NCBI GenBank assembly: GCA_945881865.1
Contig: CAMCVK010000007.1
Span: 1 to 64,000, forward strand
DNA from: Fimbriimonas ginsengisoli Gsoil 348
GTDB lineage: Bacteria > Armatimonadota > Fimbriimonadia > Fimbriimonadales > Fimbriimonadaceae
Length of the DNA stretch: 64,000 nucleotides
Reading direction: 5' to 3'
A program made the position numbers and the translations under genes. The notes beneath the pieces were generated by a model. That model was not told the origin of the DNA, did no database searches, and saw only the letters and a list, made by a program, of their open reading frames with translations. Positions 8,049 through 16,426 of the stretch are shown here, in pieces. Every line of letters starts with the position of its first letter. Position 1 is the stretch's first letter.

Positions 8049-9923
8049 ATGCGCGATTCTCGCCCCGAAGAAACGCCCGAGCTATCTCCCGAAGCCCGGC
8101 GAAAAGTAGAGACGCGCTTTGTTTGGCTGCTTGCCCTTGCCGCCGGCTTCATTGCGATGTTGCCGGCGATCATCGCCCAGCTAGCCACTCCCGTCGGAGC
8201 ACGCTACTCTGGGTTCCAGTACAACTTCGACGACCACATGGTCTATGGCGCATGGATGCGGCAGGCGATGGAAGGTCGGATCCTCTTTGACAACCGGTTC
8301 ACGACCGATCCGCAGCCGGGCCTAACCTTTCACCTCTACTTCTTGGTGCTGGGGTGGATTGCGAAGCTCATCGGCATCACCGCCGCCTCCGTCCTGGTGC
8401 GCGGAGCGCTTTCGGTTGCGTTCGTCTGGCTCACCTTCCGCCTAATCCAGCGGCTCGATTGGAAGATCCACCAGACGAAGTTGGCCCTGGCGCTCGTGGT
8501 CGTGAGCGGCGGTTTTGGCTTTGCCCTTTGGGAGTCGTTCGGCCCCGAGATCGAGAGGTCCGCGCCGGACTTCATCAAGGATCTTCTGCGCGGCATCACC
8601 CCAATTGACGTCTGGCAGCCAGAGGCATTCGTTTTCCCATCGATGCTCACCAACGGCCTGTTCATGGCCAGCCTCTGTCTCATCTTGATGGTTTTTCTCG
8701 CGTTCCTTTGCGCCGAGAAGGATGGGAAACCGGTGCTTGGCGGCGCACTTGCGTTCGCCGCGTTGATGAATATTCACAGCTACGATGCCCTGCTTGTGCT
8801 GCTGGTGATGATCGGATTCTTGGTGATGTGCTGGGCGCAGGATCGCGTCACAAAGGAATGGATGGGGCGTTGCCTGCTAATCGGCGCAGGTGCGGTACTG
8901 CCGGCGCTGTGGTTCGTTTACGTTTTGCAGCAAGACGCGGTGTTCCAGGCCCGCGCGGCAACCCCAACGTACTCTCCCAACTTTCGGCAAGTCATCGCGG
9001 GCTACCTTCTGCTGATCCTGCTGGCGATTCCCGCCCTCCTGCATTCCCGTGAAGGAAAAAAGCGGCCGGTCTTTGCCGTCGTCGTGCTGGGCGGAGTTTT
9101 CCTGTGGCTTGTGATCGCTGCGGGAATGCCCTACGAAGGGTTCTTCCTGAACACCATGCAGTGGGCCATCCTGTACGGCTTTATCGTACTGCTGCTGTAT
9201 TCGTTCTCGAACGAGAACTCCACGCGAAACTTAATGGTCTCTTGGGCCGTTATCGGGCTCATCGCGATGTACTTCCCCGCCCTCTTCCAGCGAAAACTAA
9301 CCATGGGGCTCGGAATTCCATGGGCGATCCTTGCCGCCGCCGGCATTGGATTCCTCCTGCAGAAACAGGAGCGATCGTCCCGGAATCTGGCAACCGTGCT
9401 CTGCGTCGTTCTTTTGAGCGCGACCTCGATGCGGTGGTTCTTCCGGGAAATTGAGCTAGCAAAGGCCAACGTCTCGAACACTACGGTTCACTCCGTCTAT
9501 CTCAGCTCTGACACCTCCAAAATCGTGGACTATCTCAACGAGATCGGAGGTCGAAAGGTCGTAGTTGCCATGCCCGGAGTTTCGGCCAGAACCACCGACG
9601 CTTCAAACGGTCAGCAAGTTATCGACAGCTTCGATTCGCCGGTGATCTCGGATCTCAACCCGGTCGTTTCTGGGTTTGCGGGCGCTTACACCTATGCCGG
9701 TCACTGGAGCGAGACGCCGAGCTACGATAAGCGACGCGGCGAGCTCACTCGCCTGTTTTCGATGAAGGCAACCCTTACCGAGCAGACCGATGCGCTGACG
9801 AAGATCGGTGCGGACTACGTGATACAGCCTGACCCGGCCACGTTTGGAGTTCAAGATTTGCGGCCGTTGGGTGAAGTCGTCGTCACCGGCACCACCTTCA
9901 GCCTCATCAAGCTTCGTAAGTAG
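8049..9923 (+). CDS. Large polytopic membrane protein, possible GT-C glycosyltransferase
   Basis: A 624-aa protein with about 11-13 hydrophobic helices and a soluble C-terminal domain of about 150 residues (from about 475). After the first helix comes a loop with FDDHMVYGAWMRQAMEGRI, an acidic pair placed as in the first external loop of GT-C enzymes (ArnT/PMT type), followed by a helix-rich core. This would suit a polyprenyl-phosphate-sugar-dependent glycosyltransferase, but no diagnostic family motif is certain. The start lies eight bases after the stop of the upstream small secreted protein, suggesting one transcript. It ends five bases from the convergent vanW gene. Confidence 0.7.
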   Translation: MRDSRPEETPELSPEARRKVETRFVWLLALAAGFIAMLPAIIAQLATPVGARYSGFQYNFDDHMVYGAWMRQAMEGRILFDNRFTTDPQPGLTFHLYFLVLGWIAKLIGITAASVLVRGALSVAFVWLTFRLIQRLDWKIHQTKLALALVVVSGGFGFALWESFGPEIERSAPDFIKDLLRGITPIDVWQPEAFVFPSMLTNGLFMASLCLILMVFLAFLCAEKDGKPVLGGALAFAALMNIHSYDALLVLLVMIGFLVMCWAQDRVTKEWMGRCLLIGAGAVLPALWFVYVLQQDAVFQARAATPTYSPNFRQVIAGYLLLILLAIPALLHSREGKKRPVFAVVVLGGVFLWLVIAAGMPYEGFFLNTMQWAILYGFIVLLLYSFSNENSTRNLMVSWAVIGLIAMYFPALFQRKLTMGLGIPWAILAAAGIGFLLQKQERSSRNLATVLCVVLLSATSMRWFFREIELAKANVSNTTVHSVYLSSDTSKIVDYLNEIGGRKVVVAMPGVSARTTDASNGQQVIDSFDSPVISDLNPVVSGFAGAYTYAGHWSETPSYDKRRGELTRLFSMKATLTEQTDALTKIGADYVIQPDPATFGVQDLRPLGEVVVTGTTFSLIKLRK

Positions 9924-9928
9924 TCCCG

Positions 9929-11245
9929 TTACTCGTCCGGGTGCGGCACGGGGACTGCCGGTGGCGCGGTCTCGGAAGCCGATGCCGTCACGCCTGGCAG
10001 CTTTGGCTTAGGTTTCGGCTTGGGCTTGGGAAGATAAAGCCCGTAGTAGACGCTTCGTCCCAGCGACTCTCTCTTTAGCAGTTCCCCGTCTCGGTAGACG
10101 AGGCGGAACGTGGTCACACCCTTTTTCGCAGGCGTCTGGATCACCTTTACCGACTGGCCTGGGTCTTTCTGGCCGAGAATCCTAAAGGTGAGTCGGCCCG
10201 GGACGTACTCCGACATCAGCGCGATGGGCGTGTCCATCGAGTTTTCGATCACGAGATCGATATTCCCGTAGTCGACCGTCGCGTCTCGACCTTGCGGAAC
10301 GTACGGCACCGGGAGGCTGTGATTTTGGCGCCGGACAACCTTCAAGTTGGCGAAGAGGGCCGCGTTGTACATCGTGGTGCTCACCTGGCATATTCCACCG
10401 CCGACACCGGTGTCGTGCTGGCCGTTAATGTAAACCCCGGCGACCTTGAATCCGCGCTTCAAGGTTCTTTGCCCGACCGAGTCGTTGTAGCTCACCCGCT
10501 CGCCCGGCATCAGCACGAGGCGATTGAGGAAGCTCGCCGCCAAGCGAATGTTGGTCGCACGTGGTCGGTTCGCGGCCGAGAACCGAGTGGTATAGGACGA
10601 CACAACCTCACGAACTTTTTCCAGCTCTTCGTCGGGGACCCTCTTTGGGGCTTCCTTCAACGGAATCTCGACTTGCCACTCATCTTGCAGCGAGGCGAGC
10701 GTCGCAGCCGTCAGCGCTTTCCGGTCGAGTTGCATCGCGGCGACTTCCTTTTTGAGAAGAATCGCCCCGTTTTGGTAATCGACCGAAGCTGGTTCCGCTG
10801 CGGGAGCGGCTTTCTCCACCGCCCAGATGAGATCCGGAGGAATCAGATTCTCGCCTGAGTTCGAGATCCACCGAAACACCAGGGGGAATTCCTGTTTTGC
10901 CGGTTTGATGCCGGTTACGACCTGCTGCGCACCATCAAAGGCATTGTCCGTGGGAAGCTGGGCGACCGTCGCGACGTCGTCAAGTGCGATACCGACCTGC
11001 CCAGGGGTGTAGCGAAGAGCGGAAAGGCGGAGCGGCTTGCTGGTGAACTCAATCGTGCGCTTGCGCTCGTTCTCCCACCAGATGCGAACTTTCAGGCGCG
11101 CCTGCTCCGTCGTTAAGCCAGATACGTCGACGCTACCGGCGAAGATGTTAGGCTTCACCGTGGCGGGCCGACTCATCGCCGTGATTGGGATGGCCGCGGC
11201 GATGCCGACAAGAACCAAAACCGTGGCTAATTTTGCCTTACTCAT
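9929..11245 (-). CDS. VanW family protein with N-terminal peptidoglycan-binding-like domain
   Basis: A 438-aa protein. An N-terminal membrane anchor or signal (KLATVLVLVGIAAAIPITAM) is followed by a YoaR/PG_binding_4-like region (about 35-210, with DVSGLTTEQARLKVR) and the VanW domain (about 235-385). The latter contains LMPGERVSYNDSVGQRT, the Gly/Cys motif TGVGGGICQVSTTMYNAAL, and NHSLPVPYVPQGRDATVDYGN. VanW proteins are linked to glycopeptide-resistance clusters and cell-wall handling, but their reaction is unknown. A lysine-proline run (KPKPKPKPK) precedes the C-terminus, probably a spacer. I use the ATG at 11245; a TTG ten codons upstream keeps the frame open but would add polar residues ahead of the signal peptide. 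Confidence 0.85.
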   Translation of the reverse strand: MSKAKLATVLVLVGIAAAIPITAMSRPATVKPNIFAGSVDVSGLTTEQARLKVRIWWENERKRTIEFTSKPLRLSALRYTPGQVGIALDDVATVAQLPTDNAFDGAQQVVTGIKPAKQEFPLVFRWISNSGENLIPPDLIWAVEKAAPAAEPASVDYQNGAILLKKEVAAMQLDRKALTAATLASLQDEWQVEIPLKEAPKRVPDEELEKVREVVSSYTTRFSAANRPRATNIRLAASFLNRLVLMPGERVSYNDSVGQRTLKRGFKVAGVYINGQHDTGVGGGICQVSTTMYNAALFANLKVVRRQNHSLPVPYVPQGRDATVDYGNIDLVIENSMDTPIALMSEYVPGRLTFRILGQKDPGQSVKVIQTPAKKGVTTFRLVYRDGELLKRESLGRSVYYGLYLPKPKPKPKPKLPGVTASASETAPPAVPVPHPDE

Positions 11246-11411
11246 AAATGTCAACGCAGTCGAATCCGAAACCAAACATGTGGGGTGGGCTAGTCTGCAA
11301 ATGCGTTATCGACCCCTCCATCGCTAACCCGAAAATGCCCTAAAACGTCCACGCTCGCTTAAACAGTGGACGCGCATATGATTGTGTTCGATGCGCGGAT
11401 GTTCCCGCGAG

Positions 11412-11417
11412 TAGACT
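11412..11417 (+). promoter_or_regulatory. -10-like TAGACT, 7 bases before the ATG at 11425
   Basis: TAGACT is followed by TTCGGAT and the start codon of the aminotransferase. No Shine-Dalgarno is seen. Confidence 0.45.
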
Positions 11418-11424
11418 TTCGGAT

Positions 11425-12300
11425 ATGCCCAAAATGGTCTGGTTCAAAACCGGCATTGTTCCGCTCGAGCAAGCCTCCGTCAGCGTCTTGGATCATGCCT
11501 ACCTTTACGGCGATGGTTTGTTCGAAGGTATCCGGTTCTACGACCGCAAGATTTTCCGACTGGATGAGCACCTCAGCCGAGTCATTGACGGCTGTCGCTA
11601 CCTTGGCTTCGAACTCGCGTACACCCACGCCGAGATTCGCCAGGCCGTACTTGACGTCACCAAAGCCGCCGACTTTGACAATGGTTACGTTCGCCTGAAC
11701 ATTTCACGCGGTACGGGATTGGGCCTAGACCCGAAGAATATCGACCGGGAGGCGAATCTAGTCATCATCGCTTCGAGCCTGGCGCTATATCCGCCGGAAG
11801 CCTATGAGACCGGACTTGACGTCATCACGTCGTCCTTCCGCATGACCCCGCCCGACTCGCTGGACCCGCGGCTTAAGTGCAGCGGGCGCTACGCGGCGAA
11901 CATCCTGGCGAAGCAAGAGGCGAACCGGGCCGGTGCCGGCGAAGCGCTTATCTTGAACCACCAAGGCTACGTTGCCGAGTGTAGCGGCGACAACATCTTC
12001 CTGGTTCGCAGAGGGCACATCACCACCCCACACCCTTCTTCCGGACTTCTTCAGGGCATCACTCGCGATTCCGTCTTTGAAATTGCGCGATCGCTCGAAA
12101 TGGAGATTCGAGAGGAGTTTCTGACCTCGTACGACATCGTTTCGGCCGATGAGGCGTTCCTCACTGGCACGGCCGCCGAGGTTATCCCGATGGTAAGCCT
12201 CGACGGCCGCCCGATTGCCGACGGCAAGCCCGGGCCGGTGACAGGAAAAGTTATGGCTGCCTTCCGAGCCCTCACGAAAGATGGGACCGCCTTCGATTAA
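11425..12300 (+). CDS. ilvE: Branched-chain amino acid aminotransferase (class IV PLP enzyme)
   Basis: A 291-aa fold-type IV PLP aminotransferase that would interconvert branched-chain amino acids and 2-oxo acids in the cytoplasm. Visible landmarks are the VLDHAYLYGDGLFEGIR start, RLDEHLSRV, the VRLNISRG strand, the catalytic Lys in LDPRLKCSGRYAANILAKQEA, EALILNHQGYVAECSGDNIFLVR, and GLLQGITRDSV. The usual SLNY after the catalytic Lys is CSGRY here, a small departure, so a related class IV activity (D-amino acid aminotransferase or aminodeoxychorismate lyase) is possible. The length is normal. The reading frame of the next gene starts inside its 3' end (12281). Confidence 0.8.
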   Translation: MPKMVWFKTGIVPLEQASVSVLDHAYLYGDGLFEGIRFYDRKIFRLDEHLSRVIDGCRYLGFELAYTHAEIRQAVLDVTKAADFDNGYVRLNISRGTGLGLDPKNIDREANLVIIASSLALYPPEAYETGLDVITSSFRMTPPDSLDPRLKCSGRYAANILAKQEANRAGAGEALILNHQGYVAECSGDNIFLVRRGHITTPHPSSGLLQGITRDSVFEIARSLEMEIREEFLTSYDIVSADEAFLTGTAAEVIPMVSLDGRPIADGKPGPVTGKVMAAFRALTKDGTAFD

Positions 12301-12619
12301 TCTATCGTCTGCGCGGGGGGCAGATTCGAGGCCGGAAGAATTGATCTGCGCCGAATGCGGGCGCCGGAACGTCTTGCAAGTTGAGGGCCTCGGGACCGGG
12401 CAAGTGCTTTGCGCGAGATGCTTGGACGCCCGACTCGATCAGCCCGGGTTCAGTGGATTCATGCAGGCCTTCATCACTCCTCAAATCAAGCGAGAAACAT
12501 GCCCGTTCTGCGCGACGACGGTGTCGATGGTGCGCGATTCCGGCCTTATGGGCTGCCCCATCTGCTATGAAGCGTTCCCCGAAGTGGCTCGCCAACTTTC
12601 CATCTTGGAGCCGGAGTAA
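12281..12619 (+). CDS. McsA-like zinc-binding protein lacking the UVR domain
   Basis: A 112-aa protein with four CxxC pairs (CAEC near 23, CARC near 44, CPFC near 74 and CPIC near 91). The last pairs occur in CPFCATTVSMVRDSGLMGCPICYEAF, which closely matches the zinc modules of McsA, the activator of the protein-arginine kinase McsB. The C-terminal UvrB/UvrC motif of McsA is missing: the protein ends at SILEPE. No mcsB or clpC is nearby. The start overlaps ilvE by 20 bases; no other Met gives the N-terminal zinc pair. It may tether to another partner; role unknown. Confidence 0.7.
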   Translation: MGPPSINLSSARGADSRPEELICAECGRRNVLQVEGLGTGQVLCARCLDARLDQPGFSGFMQAFITPQIKRETCPFCATTVSMVRDSGLMGCPICYEAFPEVARQLSILEPE

Positions 12620-13342
12620 GTGAAGCTCCGGCTTGTTCTTGCTTTGCTCCTCGTGGCGCTCGTCGTTGGATGCGGCGGGGGCGGCGGGGGACGATCCGCC
12701 GCAAACGATCCTTTCATCCGCTTTGTCAATGCGTCGCCCGACAGCACGAGCATTCAGGCGGAATACGACTTCCAGACATTTGGCCCGGCGCTTCCCTACC
12801 TTTCGGCGAGCCCGGGATTTACGATCTTCGAGCCCAAAGACTCCGATCTAAGCATCCGCGAAGCGGCATCTCCCGAGGCGCTCGACACCATCTCCTTCGT
12901 TCCGGAGCGAACGAGTTCCTACATCATGCTGACCCTCGGCCTGCGCGACTTCGGCGACGAATTCGCCAAGCGCATCCGGCCTAGGCCGTTCGAAATTGAT
13001 CGATCTTTGCCAAACGGCTCAAAGGCACGGGTCATTTTCGTCAACTGCTTCTGCGAGGAAAGTGGTTTCAGCAACCCCAATGTCGACTTCCAGGACGGCG
13101 ACCGCCCGCGATTCAAATTTAGCGACGTCGGCTTTGCAAACATTTCGACGCAACTCCTAGACGTCGGAACCTATGCGTTTCAGGCCCGGCGCGCAGGCTC
13201 AGAACTGGTGTATGCGTCTGCGGATCTCACCTTTGAGGCCGGCAAGATATACTTGGCTCTTTTCACCGGCATCCGGAATGCCGCCGGAGATCGCCAGCCA
13301 AAGATCGTCACGTACGAACTGCCGGTTAAGCCAAACAATTAA
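12620..13342 (+). CDS. DUF4397-type lipoprotein
   Basis: A 240-aa predicted lipoprotein: MKLRLVLALLLVALVVGC gives a signal with a lipobox Cys at about residue 18, followed by a Gly-rich linker. The mature part starts FIRFVNASPDSTSI, the standard opening of DUF4397, and consists of two related beta-sandwich halves. The GTG start directly follows the stop of the McsA-like gene (TAA GTG), so the two are translated from one message. It is likely to be anchored in a membrane facing the periplasm or the outside; the function is not known for the family. Confidence 0.75.
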   Translation: MKLRLVLALLLVALVVGCGGGGGGRSAANDPFIRFVNASPDSTSIQAEYDFQTFGPALPYLSASPGFTIFEPKDSDLSIREAASPEALDTISFVPERTSSYIMLTLGLRDFGDEFAKRIRPRPFEIDRSLPNGSKARVIFVNCFCEESGFSNPNVDFQDGDRPRFKFSDVGFANISTQLLDVGTYAFQARRAGSELVYASADLTFEAGKIYLALFTGIRNAAGDRQPKIVTYELPVKPNN

Positions 13343-13435
13343 GCACCCCAAAAAAGGGCGACGTCAAAAAACTTCGGTGGTCGTGTTAAACTCACAACCC
13401 GCGCATCAATCAATGTGGTGTGTGCGTCCTTCCTT

Positions 13436-14011
13436 ATGCCGAATGAAGATGCGAAAGAATCGTTGGCCGAGAAGAAGTGGCTCGCTCGCCTTGCGGCAGG
13501 CGACGCTGATGCTCTCGGTGCAATCTACGAGGTTTACGGAGAGCGAATTTTTCGCTATACCGCTCGCATGCTTGGCAACCGCACGGATGCGGAAGACGCA
13601 ACTGCAGAGACCTTTCTGCGGGTGCTTCGCCAATCGGCCACGTTACGCGCCGACGGAGCCTTTCGAACATGGCTCTTTCGAATCGCGCGGAACCTCTGCA
13701 TCGACAAACTGCGGCAGCACAAGTTATTGGAGCTCCCGCCCGACATGCAATACGGCGGGTCCGAAGAAAAGTCGGCGCTTAGCGTCACCGTTCATCAGGC
13801 CCTCAATCAACTGCCACTTGAGTACCGCGAACCGCTGGTGCTGTGCGACCTGGAGGAATACTCGGCAAAGGATGCTGCCGACGTCCTCAACATTAGCGTT
13901 CCCGCGCTTAAAAGTCGCCTGTACCGTGGTCGTCGGGCCCTCCGAGACAAGCTAGGAAGCCTCTTGGAAGGGAGCAAACATGAAGAACGAAACCTATCAC
14001 AAACTGATTGA
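13436..14011 (+). CDS. ECF-type RNA polymerase sigma factor
   Basis: A 191-aa sigma-70 family protein. Region 2 (about 15-80) reads ARLAAGDADALGAIYEVYGERIFRY, DAEDATAETFLRVLRQ and FRTWLFRIARNLCIDKLR; region 4 (about 105-160) reads ALNQLPLEYREPLVLCDLEEYSAKDAADVLNISVPALKSRLYRGRRALRD. Regions 1.1 and 3 are absent, as expected for the ECF group. I take the ATG at 13436; a GTG at 13415 would add seven residues and neither has a ribosome site. The last 32 bases overlap the next gene, the usual arrangement for a sigma factor and its regulator. Confidence 0.85.
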   Translation: MPNEDAKESLAEKKWLARLAAGDADALGAIYEVYGERIFRYTARMLGNRTDAEDATAETFLRVLRQSATLRADGAFRTWLFRIARNLCIDKLRQHKLLELPPDMQYGGSEEKSALSVTVHQALNQLPLEYREPLVLCDLEEYSAKDAADVLNISVPALKSRLYRGRRALRDKLGSLLEGSKHEERNLSQTD

Positions 14012-14267
14012 TCTCTATGCCGGACGGGAACTGCCCGAAGGCCTCGACGAAGCAATGGAAATGGCGGCGTTTAACGACCCCGAGCTTTCCCACGAGATGA
14101 CGACGATGAGAAAAACGGTTGATGCATTGCAGGCATCCTCCGGAGACACCTTCACCGAAGAGTCCTACCAGCGGATTCTGATGAAGATCTACGCCCGGGG
14201 GGGCAACATCATGCCCCAAGCACCCGCGCCCGCCCATCTTCAATACCACCTGCCAATGCAGGGCTAA
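13980..14267 (+). CDS. Small protein overlapping the sigma gene, candidate anti-sigma factor
   Basis: A 95-aa protein: MKNETYHKLIDLYAGRELPEGLDEAM then a helical stretch. It begins like anti-sigma or DUF3520-type regulators (short acidic helical domain near an ECF sigma gene), but there is no transmembrane helix and no HxxxCxxC zinc motif, and the C-terminus is Pro-rich (APAPAHLQYHLPMQG). The start lies inside the sigma gene with a GGAAGGGAG-rich Shine-Dalgarno a few bases upstream, so its translation is coupled. Anti-sigma function is inferred from position only. Confidence 0.65.
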   Translation: MKNETYHKLIDLYAGRELPEGLDEAMEMAAFNDPELSHEMTTMRKTVDALQASSGDTFTEESYQRILMKIYARGGNIMPQAPAPAHLQYHLPMQG

Positions 14268-14285
14268 ACGAAACCCGAACCACCC

Positions 14286-15389
14286 ATGAACCTCGACTGT
14301 CCTAGAAAGGAGTTTTTCGAAGCCGTGAGCGCTGCCAACCAGGCGGCGACCACGCGCACGGCGATCAACATTCTGCAATGCTTGAAACTCGAAGCCACCG
14401 GCGACGGACTTCGTGTGTCCGGCTGTGACGGAGAGATGTGGGTGGTTCGACAAGTTCCGGCCGCGATCCGGGAAGAAGGTGCGATCTGCATTCCTTCCAA
14501 AACCCTCAACGACATCGTTGCCCAGTTTCCGGACGGCGATATCTCGATTTCCACCATCGAAGGCAACGCCGTGATGGTGAAGCAAGGCGCATCGGAATAC
14601 CGGCTGCCTACCCTTGACGTAGAAGATTTTCCGGAACCGCCCGATTTTGGCGGCGAAGGCGAGCTGAGCCTGCCGATGGCCGACCTCAAAGCCGCCGTTG
14701 ATTCCGTCCTGTTTGCCGTTTCCACTGACACGCACCGGCAAGTTCTCACCGGCGTGCTCTTCCTTTATGACGGTGAGGTTCTCACCCTCGTGGCCACCGA
14801 CACCCACCGCCTTGCGGTTCGCAAGGTCATCAAGGAAGGTCTAGGTTCGGCCGTCAACGTCATCGTTCCGGACAAGGCCCTCAAAGCCATCAAGCTGCTT
14901 CCGGTAGCCGAAGACGCCCCGGTCACGATTCTCTTCGGCGGCGGACGCCTCGGGGTCGAAGCCGACGGCGCGAAGGTTGTCTCCCAGGTTCTGAACGGCA
15001 CTTATCCCGCATGGCAGCGCGTCGTTCCCGGCGAGCACACCCGCGTTTGGCTTGCCGAAGTGGACCAGCTGAGCCAGAAGCTTAAGCGAATGATGATTCT
15101 CGCTCGGGACAACGCCGGTCGGGTCCGATTCAAAGGCGAAGGCGACCAGATCGTGCTCGCCTCGCGCAGCGAAGACAAGGGCGAAGCGAAGGAAGAGGTC
15201 ACCATGGTGCCAACGAACGGCGACGTCGAAATTGCCTTCAACGGCAAGTACGTCCTTGACTATCTGGCGATCTTGCCCGGACCCGGCGTCCGAATCGAGA
15301 TGACCGAAAGCACCAAACCGGCGGTGCTGCGAAGTGCGGACGACACCAGCGGTTCTTTCTGCGTCATCATGCCGATGGCTCTGGCGTAA
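14286..15389 (+). CDS. dnaN: DNA polymerase III subunit beta (sliding clamp)
   Basis: A 367-aa clamp protein that rings DNA and holds the replicative polymerase. Three clamp domains are visible: the N-terminal one with LKLEATGDGLRVSGCDGEM, the central one with LKAAVDSVLFAVSTDTHRQVLTGVLFLYDGEVLTLVATDTHRLAVRK, and the last with VEIAFNGKYVLDYLAILPGPGVRIEMTESTKPAVLR. The family C-terminus ends in the hydrophobic VIMPMALA that packs against the partner domain. Length is close to normal. It lies 18 bases after the small regulator gene and three bases before menA, not next to dnaA in this window. Confidence 0.95.
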   Translation: MNLDCPRKEFFEAVSAANQAATTRTAINILQCLKLEATGDGLRVSGCDGEMWVVRQVPAAIREEGAICIPSKTLNDIVAQFPDGDISISTIEGNAVMVKQGASEYRLPTLDVEDFPEPPDFGGEGELSLPMADLKAAVDSVLFAVSTDTHRQVLTGVLFLYDGEVLTLVATDTHRLAVRKVIKEGLGSAVNVIVPDKALKAIKLLPVAEDAPVTILFGGGRLGVEADGAKVVSQVLNGTYPAWQRVVPGEHTRVWLAEVDQLSQKLKRMMILARDNAGRVRFKGEGDQIVLASRSEDKGEAKEEVTMVPTNGDVEIAFNGKYVLDYLAILPGPGVRIEMTESTKPAVLRSADDTSGSFCVIMPMALA

Positions 15390-15391
15390 TC

Positions 15392-16297
15392 ATGGCCGGT
15401 TCGCCAGCAACACCCGGGAGCCCAGCAGCGGGCAATCCGTGGTTGCTGGCGATCCGGCCGAAAACGCTGCCCGCCGCCGTTGTTCCGGTTCTCATTGGCT
15501 CGGCGGTGGCTTTCTCAAACGGCGTTTTTTCGGCTCTGCCGGCATTGGCGGCACTGGCCGGAGCACTCTTCCTCCAGATTGGCAGCAACCTCGCCAACGA
15601 CGTTTACGACTTCAAAAAAGGTGCCGACACCGCCGAGCGCGTCGGCCCAACCCGGGTAACCCAGGCCGGTCTTCTGTCCGCTAAGCAAGTCCTCACCGGC
15701 ATGTGGACCGTTTTCGCATTGGCCACTCTGGTCGGCGTGTACCTCGTCTGGGTCGGGGGCTGGCCGATTGTCGCGATCGGCCTTTCCAGTATTGTCGCGG
15801 CCATCGCCTACACCGGCGGACCCTTCCCGCTCGGCTACAAGGGCCTGGGGGAGCTGTTCGTCTTCCTCTTTTTTGGCGTCATTGCCGTCAGCGGCACCTA
15901 CTACGTTCAGGCCGGAACCCTCTCGCTGACCGCCGTGCTTGCCGGAATTCCGATTGGCCTCCTCTGCGCCAACATCCTCGTCGTCAACAACGTCCGCGAC
16001 ATCGAGACCGACCGTAAGGCTGGCAAACGGACCCTCGCCGCCCGATTCGGGCGGAAGTTCGGAGTAGGGATGTATCTCGTCTTTCTCACGGTCTCGCTCG
16101 GCATCCCGGTCGGCCTTGCGGCCTCGGGTTTGTACGCCCCGCTGGCGACTTTGCTGACCGCACCGGTCGGCTTCGGCCTTTACCAACGCCTCAATGCGCA
16201 GTCAGGACCTTCTCTCAACGCTGTTCTAGGCGCGACGGCTCAATATGAGCTGCTCTACGGCCTCGTGTTCGCCGCCTCCCTCGCGACTGGTCGGTAG
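15392..16297 (+). CDS. menA: 1,4-dihydroxy-2-naphthoate polyprenyltransferase
   Basis: A 301-aa UbiA-superfamily membrane enzyme that joins a polyprenyl tail to 1,4-dihydroxy-2-naphthoate in menaquinone synthesis. The first Asp-rich motif is NDVYDFKKGAD (about 70-80) and the second NNVRDIETDRKAGKRTLAARFG (about 195-215); both bind the prenyl diphosphate through Mg. The early WLLAIRPKTLPAAVVPVLIGSA is the family signature for MenA. About eight or nine transmembrane helices are visible. Its start is three bases after dnaN. It implies the cell uses menaquinone; other men genes are not in the window. Confidence 0.92.
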   Translation: MAGSPATPGSPAAGNPWLLAIRPKTLPAAVVPVLIGSAVAFSNGVFSALPALAALAGALFLQIGSNLANDVYDFKKGADTAERVGPTRVTQAGLLSAKQVLTGMWTVFALATLVGVYLVWVGGWPIVAIGLSSIVAAIAYTGGPFPLGYKGLGELFVFLFFGVIAVSGTYYVQAGTLSLTAVLAGIPIGLLCANILVVNNVRDIETDRKAGKRTLAARFGRKFGVGMYLVFLTVSLGIPVGLAASGLYAPLATLLTAPVGFGLYQRLNAQSGPSLNAVLGATAQYELLYGLVFAASLATGR

Positions 16298-16323
16298 AAA
16301 CTGGCATTTCCACTGGGACTTTT

Positions 16324-16344
16324 TTGAAAGTTGCGAACTTTCAA
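16324..16344. repeat. 9-bp perfect inverted repeat between menA and a prepilin gene
   Basis: TTGAAAGTT and AACTTTCAA flank a GCG centre. The T-run lies before, not after, the hairpin on the plus strand, so it does not look like a normal terminator of menA. It may be an operator for the prepilin gene 83 bases downstream, or an unusual 3'-end hairpin. Confidence 0.45.
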
Positions 16345-16426
16345 GAAGTATTGAAAGGTAATATATCATTGTCCGATAGGAAATTGTTCCAACTCCAGAC
16401 AATTTGACCGCTGGGTCAACAAGGAA

